Shown here piece by piece: positions 11,373 to 23,236 of a DNA stretch of 64,000 nucleotides. A program made the position numbers and the translations under genes. Under the pieces are notes generated by a model. That model saw only the letters and a list, made by a program, of their open reading frames with translations, ran no database searches and was not told the DNA's origin. The first letter of the stretch is position 1, and each line of letters begins with the position of its first letter. The DNA lies in NCBI GenBank assembly GCA_028023455.1, contig JAQFVV010006723.1, positions 124,001 through 188,000 on the forward strand, read 5' to 3'. The stretch comes from Epiperipatus broadwayi (Eukaryota; Onychophora; Udeonychophora; Euonychophora; Peripatidae).

Positions 11373-11499
11373 TTATATTTAATGTTTTCATGTTTGTATG
11401 TTGTAGATAAATGATTTTTGGGGAAAAACTGTGTGTTATTTTTTATTATATACCGATATTTTGATGAACTAGCAACCTCCATTATCAAGGTAAATTCTT

Positions 11500-12571
11500 G
11501 AAAGAGAATTTGTTCGATCTCAAACTATAACATGACTGAGTAGGAGATGAAGCATGAGAATCAGTTTTGAATACTTTTTTTTCATGTGTCATAGCATCGG
11601 CTGGGAAGTGAACCTGCTAATCTGGGACAACTGCTTGAAAGGCAGCTGTCCTGACGTCTTGACCACCAACACTTGACCAGTTTTAAAATAGTTTAGTATT
11701 CAGAATATGAGGTGTATCAAAATGTATATTTCTTTTAGTTTTACCACCTATTAGTTTAAAATCAATGTTAGAAGACATAGATAAAGTGAGAGTTTTCCAT
11801 ATGGCTGGAATACATTGTGCTTCATCAGCCCTATTTAAACCAGTAGGTCTCTTTAATATTTCAATTGACACTCTCATGGTTCTCAGATCATAACTCTCCA
11901 AATTAACAAGAATTTTTGCATTGTCAAAGTCAGTTTTTTGACCAATTTCTAAAAAATGGAAAGTAAAAACTCATGTGTTAATTTTTTTATTAAAAGCATT
12001 TTTATGTTCCTTAATTCTGGCATTTATTCCATCTATTAGACTGACCTACATAGCTTCTTGAATACTGCAAACATGGAATTTTATAAACTCTTTGGTATTC
12101 CAAAAATATTCTGTCTTTAGGTTTATGTAAAAAAAATCACCAATTTTTTTGGCAGTAGAAAAAGTAGTCTTTATATTAAAACAAAATAGTATTCTACTGA
12201 TTTTATCAGGAACCCCTTTAATATAAGGTAAAATTACTCTATTAAAAGATGAATTGTCAATTCTATCCTCTTTTTTCCTTTTAATATCAATGCTAAAGCT
12301 TTACATATGATGTTTTTATTATAATCATTAGAAAGTAGAATATTTTTTGTAAGTTCTATTTCTTGAGCAAGATGTTCTTTATCAGATAAATTATAAGCTC
12401 TAGTCAAAAGATTTTTTGCTACAGAAAAAAATTGAGTAGGATGATGATGAGAATTAAAATTAAGATATTTGTTAGTATGGGTAGATTTTCTGTAAATTGA
12501 TATTCATAATGTCTCATCACATTTTCTTGTAATTAAAACATATATAAAAGAAAGTGATCTGTTATTTTCCA
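11500..12571 (-). pseudogene. Penelope-like element, 5'-truncated inverted piece
   Basis: On the minus strand this is a second copy of the 3' half of the + strand element at 12572-13974. It starts at the codons for the post-RT block (RSLSF...), runs through the linker and GIY-YIG region (about 12150-11950) and ends with the C-terminal block containing RPTGLNRADEAQCIP (11901-11683). Many stops and frameshifts are present. A SINE is inserted near the end at 11569-11677. The two pieces meet head to head at about 12571, where the minus copy begins partway into the coding region. Confidence 0.85.
11569..11677 (-). mobile_element. tRNA-derived SINE inserted in the Penelope-like element
   Basis: Same body, tRNA-like head and oligo(A) end as the SINE at 7427-7529, on the opposite strand. 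The + copy of the Penelope-like element reads straight through this point, so the insertion boundaries are directly visible. The word cagtttt at 11562-11568 is repeated at 11678-11684 as the target duplication. Confidence 0.85.
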
Positions 12572-13970
12572 ACCATTGACAGACAAGATTTCATCAGGAA
12601 TTAAAAATTCAAGTCATTTTATTTCTACAATTAAAAACTTAAAACTAACTGGAACTGATTTATTGGTTAGTTTTGATGTTTATTCTATGTTTACTAATAT
12701 TCCTGTTGAAGAAGCCTTAAGTATAATAGCACAATACAATGATTTACCTGATTTTATTATTCCATTAGTGAAGCATTGCCTTGAAAATACATTTTTGTTT
12801 ATAATTCTCAAAAGTTTAAGCAAATTAAAGGATTTTCTATGAGATATCCACTGTCACCTGTAATTTCTGATCTTTTCATGGATAATTTTGTAAGTCAAGT
12901 ATTATGTGCAGCTACTAAAAAACCTTCTATTTGGTTTAGATATGTGGATGATACATTTGTTATATATGGCCTCATGGCATTGATGCCTTTAATTCTTTTT
13001 GTTATTTTTATAAATAATTGGCATCCAAATATTAAATTTACTATGCAAGTGGAAAATAACAGATCACTTTCTTTTCTAGATGTTTTAATTGCAAGAAAAT
13101 ATTATCAATATCAGTTTACAGAAAATCCACCCATACAAACAAATATCTTAATTTTAATTCTCATCATCATCCTGCTCAATTTTTTTCTGTAGCAAAAAAT
13201 CTTTTGACTAGAGCTTATAATTTATCTGATAAAGAACATCTTGCTCAAGAAATAGAACTTACAAAAAATATTCTACTTTCTAATGATTATAATAAAAACA
13301 TCATATGTAAGGCATTGATACTAAAAGGAAAAAAGAGGATAGAATTGACAATTCATCTTTTAATAGAGTGATTTTATCTTATATTAACGGGTTCACTGAT
13401 AAAATCAGTAGAAGACTATCTTGTTTTAATATAAAGACTATTTTTTCTACTGGCAAAAAAATTGGTGAATTTTTACATAAACCTAAAGACAGAATATTTT
13501 TGGAACACCAAGGAGTTTATGAAATTCCATGTTTGCAGTACTCAAGAAACTATGTAGGTTAGTCTAATAGATGAATAAATGTCAGAATTAAGGAACATAA
13601 AAATACTTTTAATCAAAAAATTAACACATCAGTTTTTACTTTCCATTTTTTAGAAATTGGTCACAAACCTGACTTTGACAATGTAAAAATGCTTGTTAAT
13701 TTGGAGAGATATGATTTGAGAACCATGAGAGAGTCAATTGAAATATTAAAGAGACCTACTGGTTTAAATAGGGCTGATGAAGCACAATGTATTCCAACCA
13801 TATGGAAACCTCTCATTTTATCTATGTCTTCTAACATTGACTTTAAATTAATAGGTGGTAAAACTAAAGGAAATATACATTTTGATAAATCTCATATTCT
13901 GAATGCTAAACTATTTAAAACTAATTCTCATGCTTCATATCGCACTCAGTTATGTTACAATTTCAGATCA

Positions 13971-13974
<4 letters not shown>
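12572..13974 (+). pseudogene. Penelope-like element: reverse transcriptase plus GIY-YIG endonuclease
   Basis: Consecutive broken frames give, in order, RT motif A (LVSFDVYSMFTNIP), a damaged motif B (SMRYPLSPVISDLFM, where the family has MGSPLSP), motif C FRYVDDTFVI, and the SFLDVLI block typical of Penelope-like RTs. Then come the C-terminal GIY-YIG nuclease as GVYEIPC...NYVG with RIKEHK downstream, and the tail block RPTGLNRADEAQCIP. RT of this class copies RNA onto a nick made by its own nuclease. The N-terminal part before motif A is missing; frameshifts occur near 12840 and 13190, with stops near 13560. It ends in a (TA)n run. The catalytic aspartates of motif C are intact, but the copy as a whole is dead. 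Confidence 0.9.

Positions 13975-14011
<37 letters not shown>
13975..14011. repeat. (TA)n microsatellite at the 3' end of the Penelope-like element
   Basis: About 36 bp of TA directly abut the last recognisable Penelope-like sequence. Confidence 0.95.
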
Positions 14012-14014
<3 letters not shown>

Positions 14015-15230
14015 GAGATGCTCTGTAAAAGGGGGATAGTGTTCTTTTCTGGGATACTGTCACAACCAGAGTATTAGAAAATCAATGGTGTAGTAAATAC
14101 ATCTACAACCATTGACAATGTGATGGCTACACTTTAGGGAAATACATTCAGGTGAGTATTATGACCTGTATGCTAATGCACCACAAGAAAATGAGTATCC
14201 AATGCACCTACCCAAATTACATTGTCATAAAATATCTTCACATCTATCCACCTGCACCAATTTAACTATGAAACAATTAACCCACTTAACCTAACATGAT
14301 CTTACAAATCTATGCAGCTATTTATGCCTATTTTTAAACAATTAATTTAAATGAAATTTACAAGAATGGAAATGATGTCAGACACTTATATAAAAAATAT
14401 AATAAATAATTTGAAATTTTAGTCAGATAAGAGATTTCTTTTAAAGTTTAAGTGAAGTTTAAAATTACTACTTGGAAAAGATTGTATTATGTAATTAAAG
14501 TTAATTTAAAGCAAAAGTTCATATTTTTCAATGCTGTTGGTTTATTGAAGTCCATCTTTGCAGTTTTTGATGTGTCACACAATTCAAAGTTATTTCCATT
14601 TCATATTATTCTAAATGGAGACAAGTCCATCATTTGCCACTTTCTGGGAACCATAACTCTGAAGGTCACCTCAGTTAGTGCAAATATGGAAAATGTAAAT
14701 TATTGCATGATCACTACATTTTGGAGATCCATAATACACTTATAAACTATGTTTAAATAACATGCAATCAGCAAGAGCAATCCAAATCTAAATCCCCACT
14801 TAAAAGTTTTTTTTTTTGTATGTCAGGATCAATCTTGCCTGGCTTGGCACTGTTCTTATTAGTGATGATGACTTTTCTCTGTGGACCATGTGTTTATTTT
14901 TATAGTTATTGAACAGCTTGCTTTAGAGTGGGAACTCAAAATTTTATCACTATTATTTTTTAATTTATCTCTTATCTTACTTTATGCCCAAGGGCCTGTT
15001 TGCTATTACATCAATATAGACAATCATTTCCATTTTAAGATTAAAAATAGCTTCAACTAATTAACAGTTTTTTTTGTTATTGCTTTATATTAATACAATC
15101 TTGTTTTTAGATTCTTAACTTAAATAATTATATAGTTAGTTTGCCATCTGTGCATTATACATATTAATTTAAATAAAAATTTTAATTTCTATATATTTCT
15201 ATATGAGGGTGAATTTATTTATATATTTTT
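14012..15230. other. AT-rich stretch, nothing recognised
   Basis: A 97-codon + frame (14452-14745) has no known motif and no convincing splice context. No repeat pairs are seen. The 3' end of the LINE relic to the right may extend into this stretch. Confidence 0.35.
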
Positions 15231-15236
15231 TCACTT

Positions 15237-15807
15237 TTATTTGAAAGTTATGTAATGGCATATATGTGTACCATATATTGTATATATACATATTGGAATT
15301 CCTTGAATTTTTTTTAAATTTGCTCTAACAGGGTGTTTAAATATAATGTAAATAATAGTGTGCTGAGTGGAGATTTTTGTGGGATTGAATGGCTGGGGTA
15401 GAAAGATGATGAAGATCTTCCATTGAATGTGATGTGAATTTTTCTGTTTAGTAGCAGGTTGATGACTGTATATAAGATTATGTGAGGTATTTCTGTTTTT
15501 TAGCTGAATTAACTGTTTGATTAGCACTGAATCAAATGCAATTTCAAAATCTATTTGCATGGCCATGAGGGCATATTTTTTTCCTTTTAATTACTAAGTT
15601 AATAGTTGTTTTGGATATTATTGTTGTTTGACCTGTTGATGATCCCTTTTTTGTATACTGATGTTGTGATATTAGTTTTATTATATATGGTTCAATTTTT
15701 TTAAAAAAACTTTTTCCAGAAATTTTTATTCCCAAAGGCTCCCATGAGATTGGCTGCAGATTGGAGACTGTAGCAGTTGGTGCTTGTTTTTTAATGAAGT
15801 GGACCAT
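15237..15807 (-). pseudogene. LINE relic: partial reverse transcriptase
   Basis: The minus strand gives an RT N-terminal block with VSNLQPISW (family pattern: RPIS) and STGQTTI, then motif A as MAMQIDFEIAFDSV. In another frame it gives motif B as IPQKSPLSTLLFTLYLN, where the family has PQGSPLSPLLF. The motif C Y-x-D-D box is not recognisable before the homology fades near 15230, so the 3' third of the RT is lost or unreadable. It belongs with the endonuclease and ORF1 pieces to the right, in the normal LINE order. Confidence 0.8.
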
Positions 15808-16580
15808 TGAAACCTGATATAGTTCTTGTATGTTGTATAGCTTTTGTTATAGTTGATTTGCAAGCAGGCAAAAGTATGTGTTTGTAAATCAACTGGATGT
15901 GACAATACAAATTGTGGGATTCTTGGTGGCCCTGGGTGGCATGTATCTGGGATTGATGCTAAAATAAATGCAAAATCTATAATTTTAAAAAATGTGCTTC
16001 TGTTTTTGGTTTTCCAAAAAAAATTTCTGGGGGTTTAAATTGTTTGTGCTTTGTTAACTTTTTTTTGAAGTGCTGATATATTGGTTGTATCATATTTTGT
16101 CCAGCTGTGATTTTCTTATCTCTAATACCATTGGAACTCTATTTGTGGATGAATAGTCCAAAGCCCATCGAATGTATTTGTGTGTCCATGTGTGTTTCTG
16201 TGTTAGCCAAATTCTTTTTTTTTAATTGCTAGATATTGTTTTAGTTTATTGCATGTTTGATTATATAGCTGTGTCAGCTTTATTATATTTGCTTGACTGT
16301 GAGTGACTAGATTTGACATGACAATTCTTTTGTGTAGCTTATCTGCTACATGATAAGTTTAAAGGGGTTGTTGATTTTTTAGTAATATGATTGATATTAA
16401 ATGAGAAAATGGGTCTATATGCTATATATTGAGAGATTGGGTCAAGTTGCATCTGATTGAGCTTATTTAATATGAAGTACATTTCCGAGAAGAACTCTGG
16501 AGTGTTGACTGATAGGAGGATGCTTATTGTCTGTTATATGTTAGTGATCCTGTTATGATATGTGTTTAAATTTAATTTTA

Positions 16581-17090
16581 TTATTTGTGCCACATGATCA
16601 GAAAATGGGAAAAAGGATGTTGAATGATGTAACATTGGAGAGTGCCAAAAAGATACAATTTTGGTGGGAGAAAACCACCACCACTCATAAGCAGTATTGC
16701 AAGTTGATTTATCCATTTTGCAACAAACTTTTGATAGCTCATATTAAAATCTCCAGCAAGTATAGTGGAGTAAGGATTGGATGTTAACAGGGAGTTAATG
16801 ATTAAAATTATTCTGTTAACTATAATAAGACCAGGGGGGATATATACAAATATAATGTTAATTGAAAACCTTCTGTGATTAAACATAGTTATCAGAAGAT
16901 TGGAGTCTATGAAAATTATTTTAAATGATATGGGGCATTCTTGGCTGATAAATATACCTGTCCCAGTTGATAGTGCTGATGTGTCCCTCAAACATGCACA
17001 AAAACCAAGTTTACTCATATATGTACCTGGGTTGATTTGGTATCTGTTATATATTTTTGTTTCTAGTAGACCCAATATGCTGGATTGCAT
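16581..17090 (-). pseudogene. LINE relic: apurinic-type endonuclease domain
   Basis: A 169-codon minus-strand frame contains the expected series for the exonuclease/endonuclease/phosphatase fold: ILGLLETK with the catalytic glutamate, GTGIFIS, VYIPPG and ILAGDFN with the catalytic Asp and Asn. An FGTLQCYIIQH stretch lies near the end, where the SxxDYIW-like box is expected; its aspartate/histidine pattern is poorly preserved. This domain nicks target DNA for first-strand priming. The frame is open for longer than its flanking RT and ORF1 parts, but the domain is not joined in frame to the RT. Confidence 0.85.
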
Positions 17091-17177
17091 TGTCTGTGTC
17101 CATTAATTAATTTATTATATTTTTTGTGGAGTTTAAACCTCAAACATTAAGTGCTGCTATTTTTATTTTCATGTTAT

Positions 17178-18780
17178 TTAATGTTGTAGAGGGGGGTGCA
17201 CAATTTTACTGAAATGTGTGTCTTTTATTTCCTTTCTTTTGTAAGTTAATGAAGTGGGGTTGGGGTTATTTGTTGGTTCTCTAAATATTTGTTTAGTTGA
17301 GTCACTACCTCTGAGATTTTCAAATTCTTTTGAATATTGAGAGGTTGGTTCCATTTTCATACTTTCATCTATTAATTGTTTTATTGAATTTAATTGGTTA
17401 TATTCCAGATCATTTGTTTTAATCTTTTTATTTTCTCTAGTTTTCTTTGGCTTTGCTTGTTTTCTTTTGCTATCCATAGGTGTGTTTTCAATTACTTAAA
17501 AGCTTTGTGTGATGGTATCTATTATTTCAGTTGTCATTTTATTTATAATTGTGTACTCTGCTTGATTATTATCTCCATTTGGCAGTTCTTTTGTTTCTTT
17601 TTATAGGTGAGCAGTTTCATTTTCCATTAAACTAGAACTCTGTTTTTGCCTGGGAATCGAGGTTTTCATATTCCTCATTCATGTTTGTGTTAATTGTTAA
17701 TTTTATTGATGTGCTTGGGGGATGGTCTATAGCTTCATTTTTATTTGTTTTAATTGTCAATGTTATTGCCTTGAGGGGACTGCCTGGGTTTGTGTGTGCT
17801 ATCAGAATTCTCATCTAATCTTTGTGAGAGGTAGTTATTCTTTTCTGCTAGATCTACTTCTTTATTGTATTGTGTTGCTTTGTGGCGTCTTTTGTCACAG
17901 GCAAAACAACATGGCTTTAATCCTCAGATATATAAACATAGCGTGGCTTCTTGGTTTATGTGTGTTGGGATGTTTTCTGGGTCTATTTCTTTATGTAATT
18001 TGATCTTATTATATTCAGGAATATTTGTAAATACATGTACTGATGTTTCTCTAAGATATATTTATTGAAAAAAAACTTCCTAAAGGGGTTCATTATTCTT
18101 TGGAAATTATCCAAGTTATATCCAAAGTAGGCATTTTTAACACTCCAGTGATATTCGTGTATCTGCTTTCATCAATTCCTATGATGGCTACATTTCCTAG
18201 TTTTAATGTAATTTTTAAATTGATCTCTTTGTATAGCTTCATAAAACTCAACTGCTACATATCTGTTATTAGGATGGTCACCTATCCATTATACTGTCTT
18301 CAGTAAATAATTTTTATTTAGTGATTCAATTAGGAGTGCCTTGGGAAAACAGTAGAGAGTGCAGTGATTGCCTGTTACTGCCAACACTATTAATTTCTCA
18401 ATGAAAAATCTTTTGAATGTTGCAAAAAGTGTTTTAAGTATCATGTTATTGAATCTCTTCCCAATCTGTTCAAGCATTTCATCTGTCCATAGTGTGTGTG
18501 GAGGGAGTCAATTTTCATCCTGATTTACTAGATCTAAATCTTTAAGATCATCTGATGTAGGATTTTTTCTTGGGTTTACATTATTTTGGTACATTTTGGC
18601 TATTGTTACATATGTCTTCCTTGTGCTTTGCAAAGGACCAGCTTCTTTATCAAGTGACTGGGCAGTCACCACTTTATAGTTTATGTGAGTAATTTTTCAA
18701 CACGGTAATGTTTTTCTTTTTTTAACAATTTTTTCTTCATTTTTTTGTGACTGCTACTAACTTTTTCACTATTTTTCCTT
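17178..18780 (-). pseudogene. LINE relic: ORF1 (RNA-binding/gag-like)
   Basis: Downward on the minus strand, a lysine/serine-rich N-terminal part (about 18780-18480) is followed by frames around 18477-18289 (start MLEQIGKRFNNMILKTLF). A single zinc-knuckle-like CFACDKRRHKATQ lies near 17900, with the last ligand lost. Then comes a basic, glutamine/serine-rich segment at 17814-17632 and 17477-17178 (MDSKRKQAKPKKTRENK). ORF1 of several LINE clades carries such knuckles and binds the element RNA. Multiple stops and shifts are present. The clade is not assigned. Confidence 0.65.
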
Positions 18781-19162
18781 CTACTCTTTTTCCTTTTTAT
18801 CTATTTGCTTTTAAATAATGTTATCAATTATATCTGTTAGAATTGTCGGCTATCCGCCATGCTGGAGATTTATTATATTACACATAGCTTTTGCTAATTT
18901 TTTCCTTTGTTCACTAATTTTCTAAGACAACTCACATTTCTTAAAATATCAGGTTAACACAGAATTGAACATTTTTTAAATGTTTAAGAAAAAAAATCAC
19001 TTCTGTAGCTATTTAATCTTAAAATTTTACTAGGAGACTTTTTGTTTACCTGCAACTGTGGGTGTAGCTAGGTGGCACTCTATTATTATTAATATTATTA
19101 ATTAATTAATATGAAAATTATTTCTCACTTTTATTATTTGTGGAATAGAATAATAAGAGTAT

Positions 19163-19500
<338 letters not shown>

Positions 19501-20233
19501 AGAATAGCTTGTTCAATTTAGTATTTTTCTTTATTATCTATTTTTATTTTGATATTCCAATTGATTATATATAATAAAAAAAGTGTAATATAAAATATTA
19601 ATGTTAAGAAATTCCATTAGCTTGAGTGTATGGATATCTGTTTTCCGAATAGACCCCAAGTTGCAAACAATATTACTATCAGAACTAATATTTGTTATTG
19701 GTTGAACTTCAATCTATTTCAATAAGTTTTAAGAAAAGCTCACAAAATACATAGAATTGTTTATAGATTAACTTAGAATGTATTTTTTTTATAATTTATA
19801 GTAAATAATCTTACCTTAATAAAACTTTCTAAAGTATGTTTTGGAACAAACATTAAATGTCTTGAAAACAAAAAAGTAAACAATGGTTGCAATCGTTGTT
19901 TTGGTGTTCATTATCTCCCATGTTAATGATGTTTGGGTTCATTTTTAGTTTGGTGATGCACATTAAAATGATAATTCTATTCCCTTAAATATTTACCAAC
20001 ACTAAAAATTTATGACCAAAAACTTAGCTTCAATAATTATTTGATATAATAATCACTATGATGAAACCTGCTATCTATTGTAATTATTTGGCAGACATCT
20101 GATTGCTTTATTTATGTTAGTTCTGTGATACTGCAATACATTCATTGATGACAATGGATAGCTAGCTAGATTATCTGTGTGCTGAATATTTAATATAAAC
20201 TCTAAACTGGTTTGAGAAATTGCTATCTAAAAA
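19501..20233. other. AT-rich stretch, nothing recognised
   Basis: No frame, repeat or RNA gene is seen. Confidence 0.4.
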
Positions 20234-20432
20234 ATCTGAACAAAGGCCACAAGCCAGATTCTAGTCTGGGGATATTGGATGAGTAGGCACTAGATGAAGA
20301 TTTAATGCACAAGCCGTCTGATATCCATTGATTATTCTGGCTTGCACTGAGTGGCAATATGTATAGAGAGTTTTGCCTGTTTTAATAACAGTTAAGTGCA
20401 AGCATAAAAATAGTGATCACATGATTATATAT
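20234..20432 (+). repeat. Degenerate relative of the 2948-3883 inverted-repeat element
   Basis: Shares ggccacaagccaga, tagtctggggatatt, gatgagtaggcactagat and the tail agagttttg...agtgatca with the right arm of the element at 2948-3883. The hammerhead-like core is broken: CTGATGA is absent and GAAAC reads GATTC. No inverted partner is present. Confidence 0.8.
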
Positions 20433-21772
20433 ATATATATAGTAACGTTTTTCATGTTTTGATAGGCCTTCAATGCATGAGTTAATCAAGCTATGAAAAA
20501 GAAAAATATTTACTTCATATTTCTAAAAAACATAGCTATATTTCCTGATTAACTCAGTCTAAGATTACTTAAAATTACATTTGGAATTGCTGACAATGTT
20601 AGTTTTAATTTATAAGAGAGTGCCATAGTCAATAGACTCCTAACTTCCACATATCACATAATTTTAACATAAGTAACTAAAAAGATCAGGATTATGATTT
20701 CCCATAACTTAGTTATTTTTCAGATAATATTACTCAAGGGACTTCATTAATAAATAAGCATATTGGCAAAGGTAATTTACACATTAATCACACAATTAAC
20801 TAATATTAACAAATTTAATAACTAACATTAATAATGCAAAATAAAAATTTGCTATTAGAAATATTTTATCCTAACAAATTAAAACATTTAAAAGATAGCC
20901 TGTTAAATAAAACTGGAAAACCAACACACGCTAATCCAGATAGTTAGGTAAAATAATTAAAACACTTTAACAATCAATATTCACTTCTTAAGTTTCTTCC
21001 AGACAGCTGTAACTGAAAGTCCCCTGAATAAGAAAAATTATGTCTTTATTGGGATTACATTATAAGCTTATATGTGAGAATGGTTTGCAAACACTTACTT
21101 TAATCACAATTGAAAATAATTAATATTAGCTTATTGATAAGTTTAGTGAGTTTACATATATATTACCATGCATGGGTTTTCATAAGAGGTAAAATGAGCT
21201 CATGGTCATTGGTTTTAACTTGTTTTTGGTCAATCCTAACACTAATCATGAAAGCTTTTTTGTAGTTGGCATCTTCATGAGTGATGTCAGCAAAATTTTT
21301 GGTCTACCCTGCATAATGAATTATTTCAGCATAGAGTGGTCCTGGATCTTTCCTGATCCAGAATCAGCCAAAGAAAAAACAGGCAAGGCCCTGATCACAC
21401 TGATATTCTTTCTATACTCAAGATCCAGTTTTCAGACTTCTGTGCATATTTTTATCTTTGTTTTATCATAAAATACAAATAATAATCTTATACATTTATT
21501 TTGTATTTTCCAATTACAAAGTTCGTTTTTTATGTAAATTCTTTTTGTCATTTTTAATTAGCTTTAAAACTTTGATTGGTAATAATTTGAAACAATAAAA
21601 TTAGCTTTCATTGTACATTAAAAAAAAAAAAATTATACTAACTAAAAAAAAATTTTAAATGTGTCTTTTCAAAGATCTTTAAATTTACTTTTTTTAGCTT
21701 TTAAATGTCTTACCAAATGCCAATATATTCGTCCATATATAATATAAATAAATGGTACTATATATATATAGT
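20433..21772. other. AT-rich stretch left of the Gypsy element
   Basis: An 89-codon + frame at 21202-21471 has no recognisable motif. A short TA run at 20420-20441 and poly(A) tracts near 21620 are the only structure seen. Confidence 0.35.
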
Positions 21773-22572
21773 TGTAAAGGGTAGCTTACAATCCACGCAT
21801 TCCTAAAAGAATCAAGCCTATTTATTGAACACAATCTATTTGGAATTTATATTAAATGGGTAGATTATTTGTTATTATTATTACATATATACATATAATG
21901 CACAATAGATTATTTTATTATAAAATAAAATACGATCAATTTTTTTTCAAAGTAATATTGTATATATGTAAACTATTTGATTAAATAAACTGTAATGTAT
22001 ATTTATTTATTTTATTTAAAATTGAATATTAATTTATAGTTAAATGAATTTGGGATAGCCTGAAGTTAATTGGGTGGGCACACATGTGTCAAAATAGAAC
22101 TGATTTTATTATTTTATTTTAGTTTATTTGTAATAAATGAAATGTATTTAAACAATACATATATAAATCTAAACGAATTTAAACAATAAGCAGTTTAAAA
22201 TATCAGCGTTCTGAGTGTTTTATATAAAAATAGAAACTTTTTACAAAATCGTTCTTATCAAAAGAGATAGCAGCTACAACAATAGACAGTCCTTTAAAGT
22301 AAAATTTAGAACACTAAAACGGAGTTTTACTTTTTCTTTTATTTAAATTATAACTTTTTTAAAAAGTCACATGCTGTAATTAAAAAGTTTACCAAATTCA
22401 GAGGAAAGGAAATAAAATAAGAAGTAAGAATAAGTGATAAATTCTTAAATAATTAAATCGTGTTTTAAAAGTTATTGGAGTAAATTTGAATATTTTACTT
22501 TTTTTTTCAAAAAGAATAACAAGAATTAAGTCTGCTGAAAATTGGAAAAGAAAAAAATAATGAAATAATTTT
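21773..22572 (+). repeat. 5' LTR of the Gypsy element
   Basis: Starts TGTAAAGGGTAGC and pairs along its length with 29838-30567. It is about 70 bp longer than the 3' LTR, mainly through an extra AT-rich segment at about 21865-21945. The right end is set where the similarity stops, after aaataatttt. A canonical CA end is not seen. Confidence 0.9.
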
Positions 22573-22800
22573 GGTAGGCATGAAGATATTACCATTGATA
22601 GAGGATATTATTTACCAATAGTTATATCTGTGCGCAACATGGTAGGCATGAAGATATTATAGTTGATAGAGGTATCCAAGTATATTTAGTAATAGTTATA
22701 TCTGACACAATGTGTTAGCATAAAGATATTACAGTTGATAGATATATTCAAATGTATATCCAGTTTGTTAGGTATGAATATCCTCTAATTGTAAAGGAAG
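22571..22800 (+). repeat. Primer-binding-site-like start and about 70-bp tandem leader repeats
   Basis: Directly after the LTR comes TGGTAGGCATGAAGA, beginning TGG as primer-binding sites do. The same word recurs at 22640, a decayed one begins near 22713 and a shorter one near 22768. The unit is therefore a roughly 68-72-bp tandem repeat carrying the putative priming site. The cognate tRNA is not identified. Confidence 0.55.
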
Positions 22801-23236
22801 TCCAGCCATTGGACTGGCATTTAATTTTTAAAAAAAAAAAATGTTAAAGCACATTTTATATTTTTCTATCAACATAAACCCAAATGAACTTATACACATG
22901 ACAAACAGCTAGCACTTTCATCTAAAATAATAGTAATAGTGATAATAGATCACATGAATCAATTTTCAATAAGAGATCTAAAGTATTGAGTGTAAATAGA
23001 AAATATAAAGGATTGGACAATAAACAGAGACCGATGCTAAATAGTTAAGTGATTAATAAATGATAACAAAATAGTAGAGTTAGGCATGTAAAAGGACATA
23101 GGCTAAAAGTAGATCTATTTAAAAAAAGAGGTAAAGATAAGTGCAATGGTTGGGAGTGACATGATGCACTGTGGCATGTGATTATTTATAGTTTCATAAA
23201 TAAATATTTTATAGCTTGCAAATAAATAAATATTTA

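Larger units (their letters stand above)
10249..11499. other. Start of the 22.8-kb intron; simple repeats and AT-rich DNA
   Basis: Holds a (CT)n-poly(T) tract at about 10650-10700, a short (AC)n at about 10989-11004 and a (TA)n at 11344-11372. A stretch at about 10718-10800 loosely resembles the outer end of the large LTR at 42318 (a GCGCCACTAGA / GCGCCACCAGA word in similar context), so an old solo LTR is possible. Confidence 0.4.
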
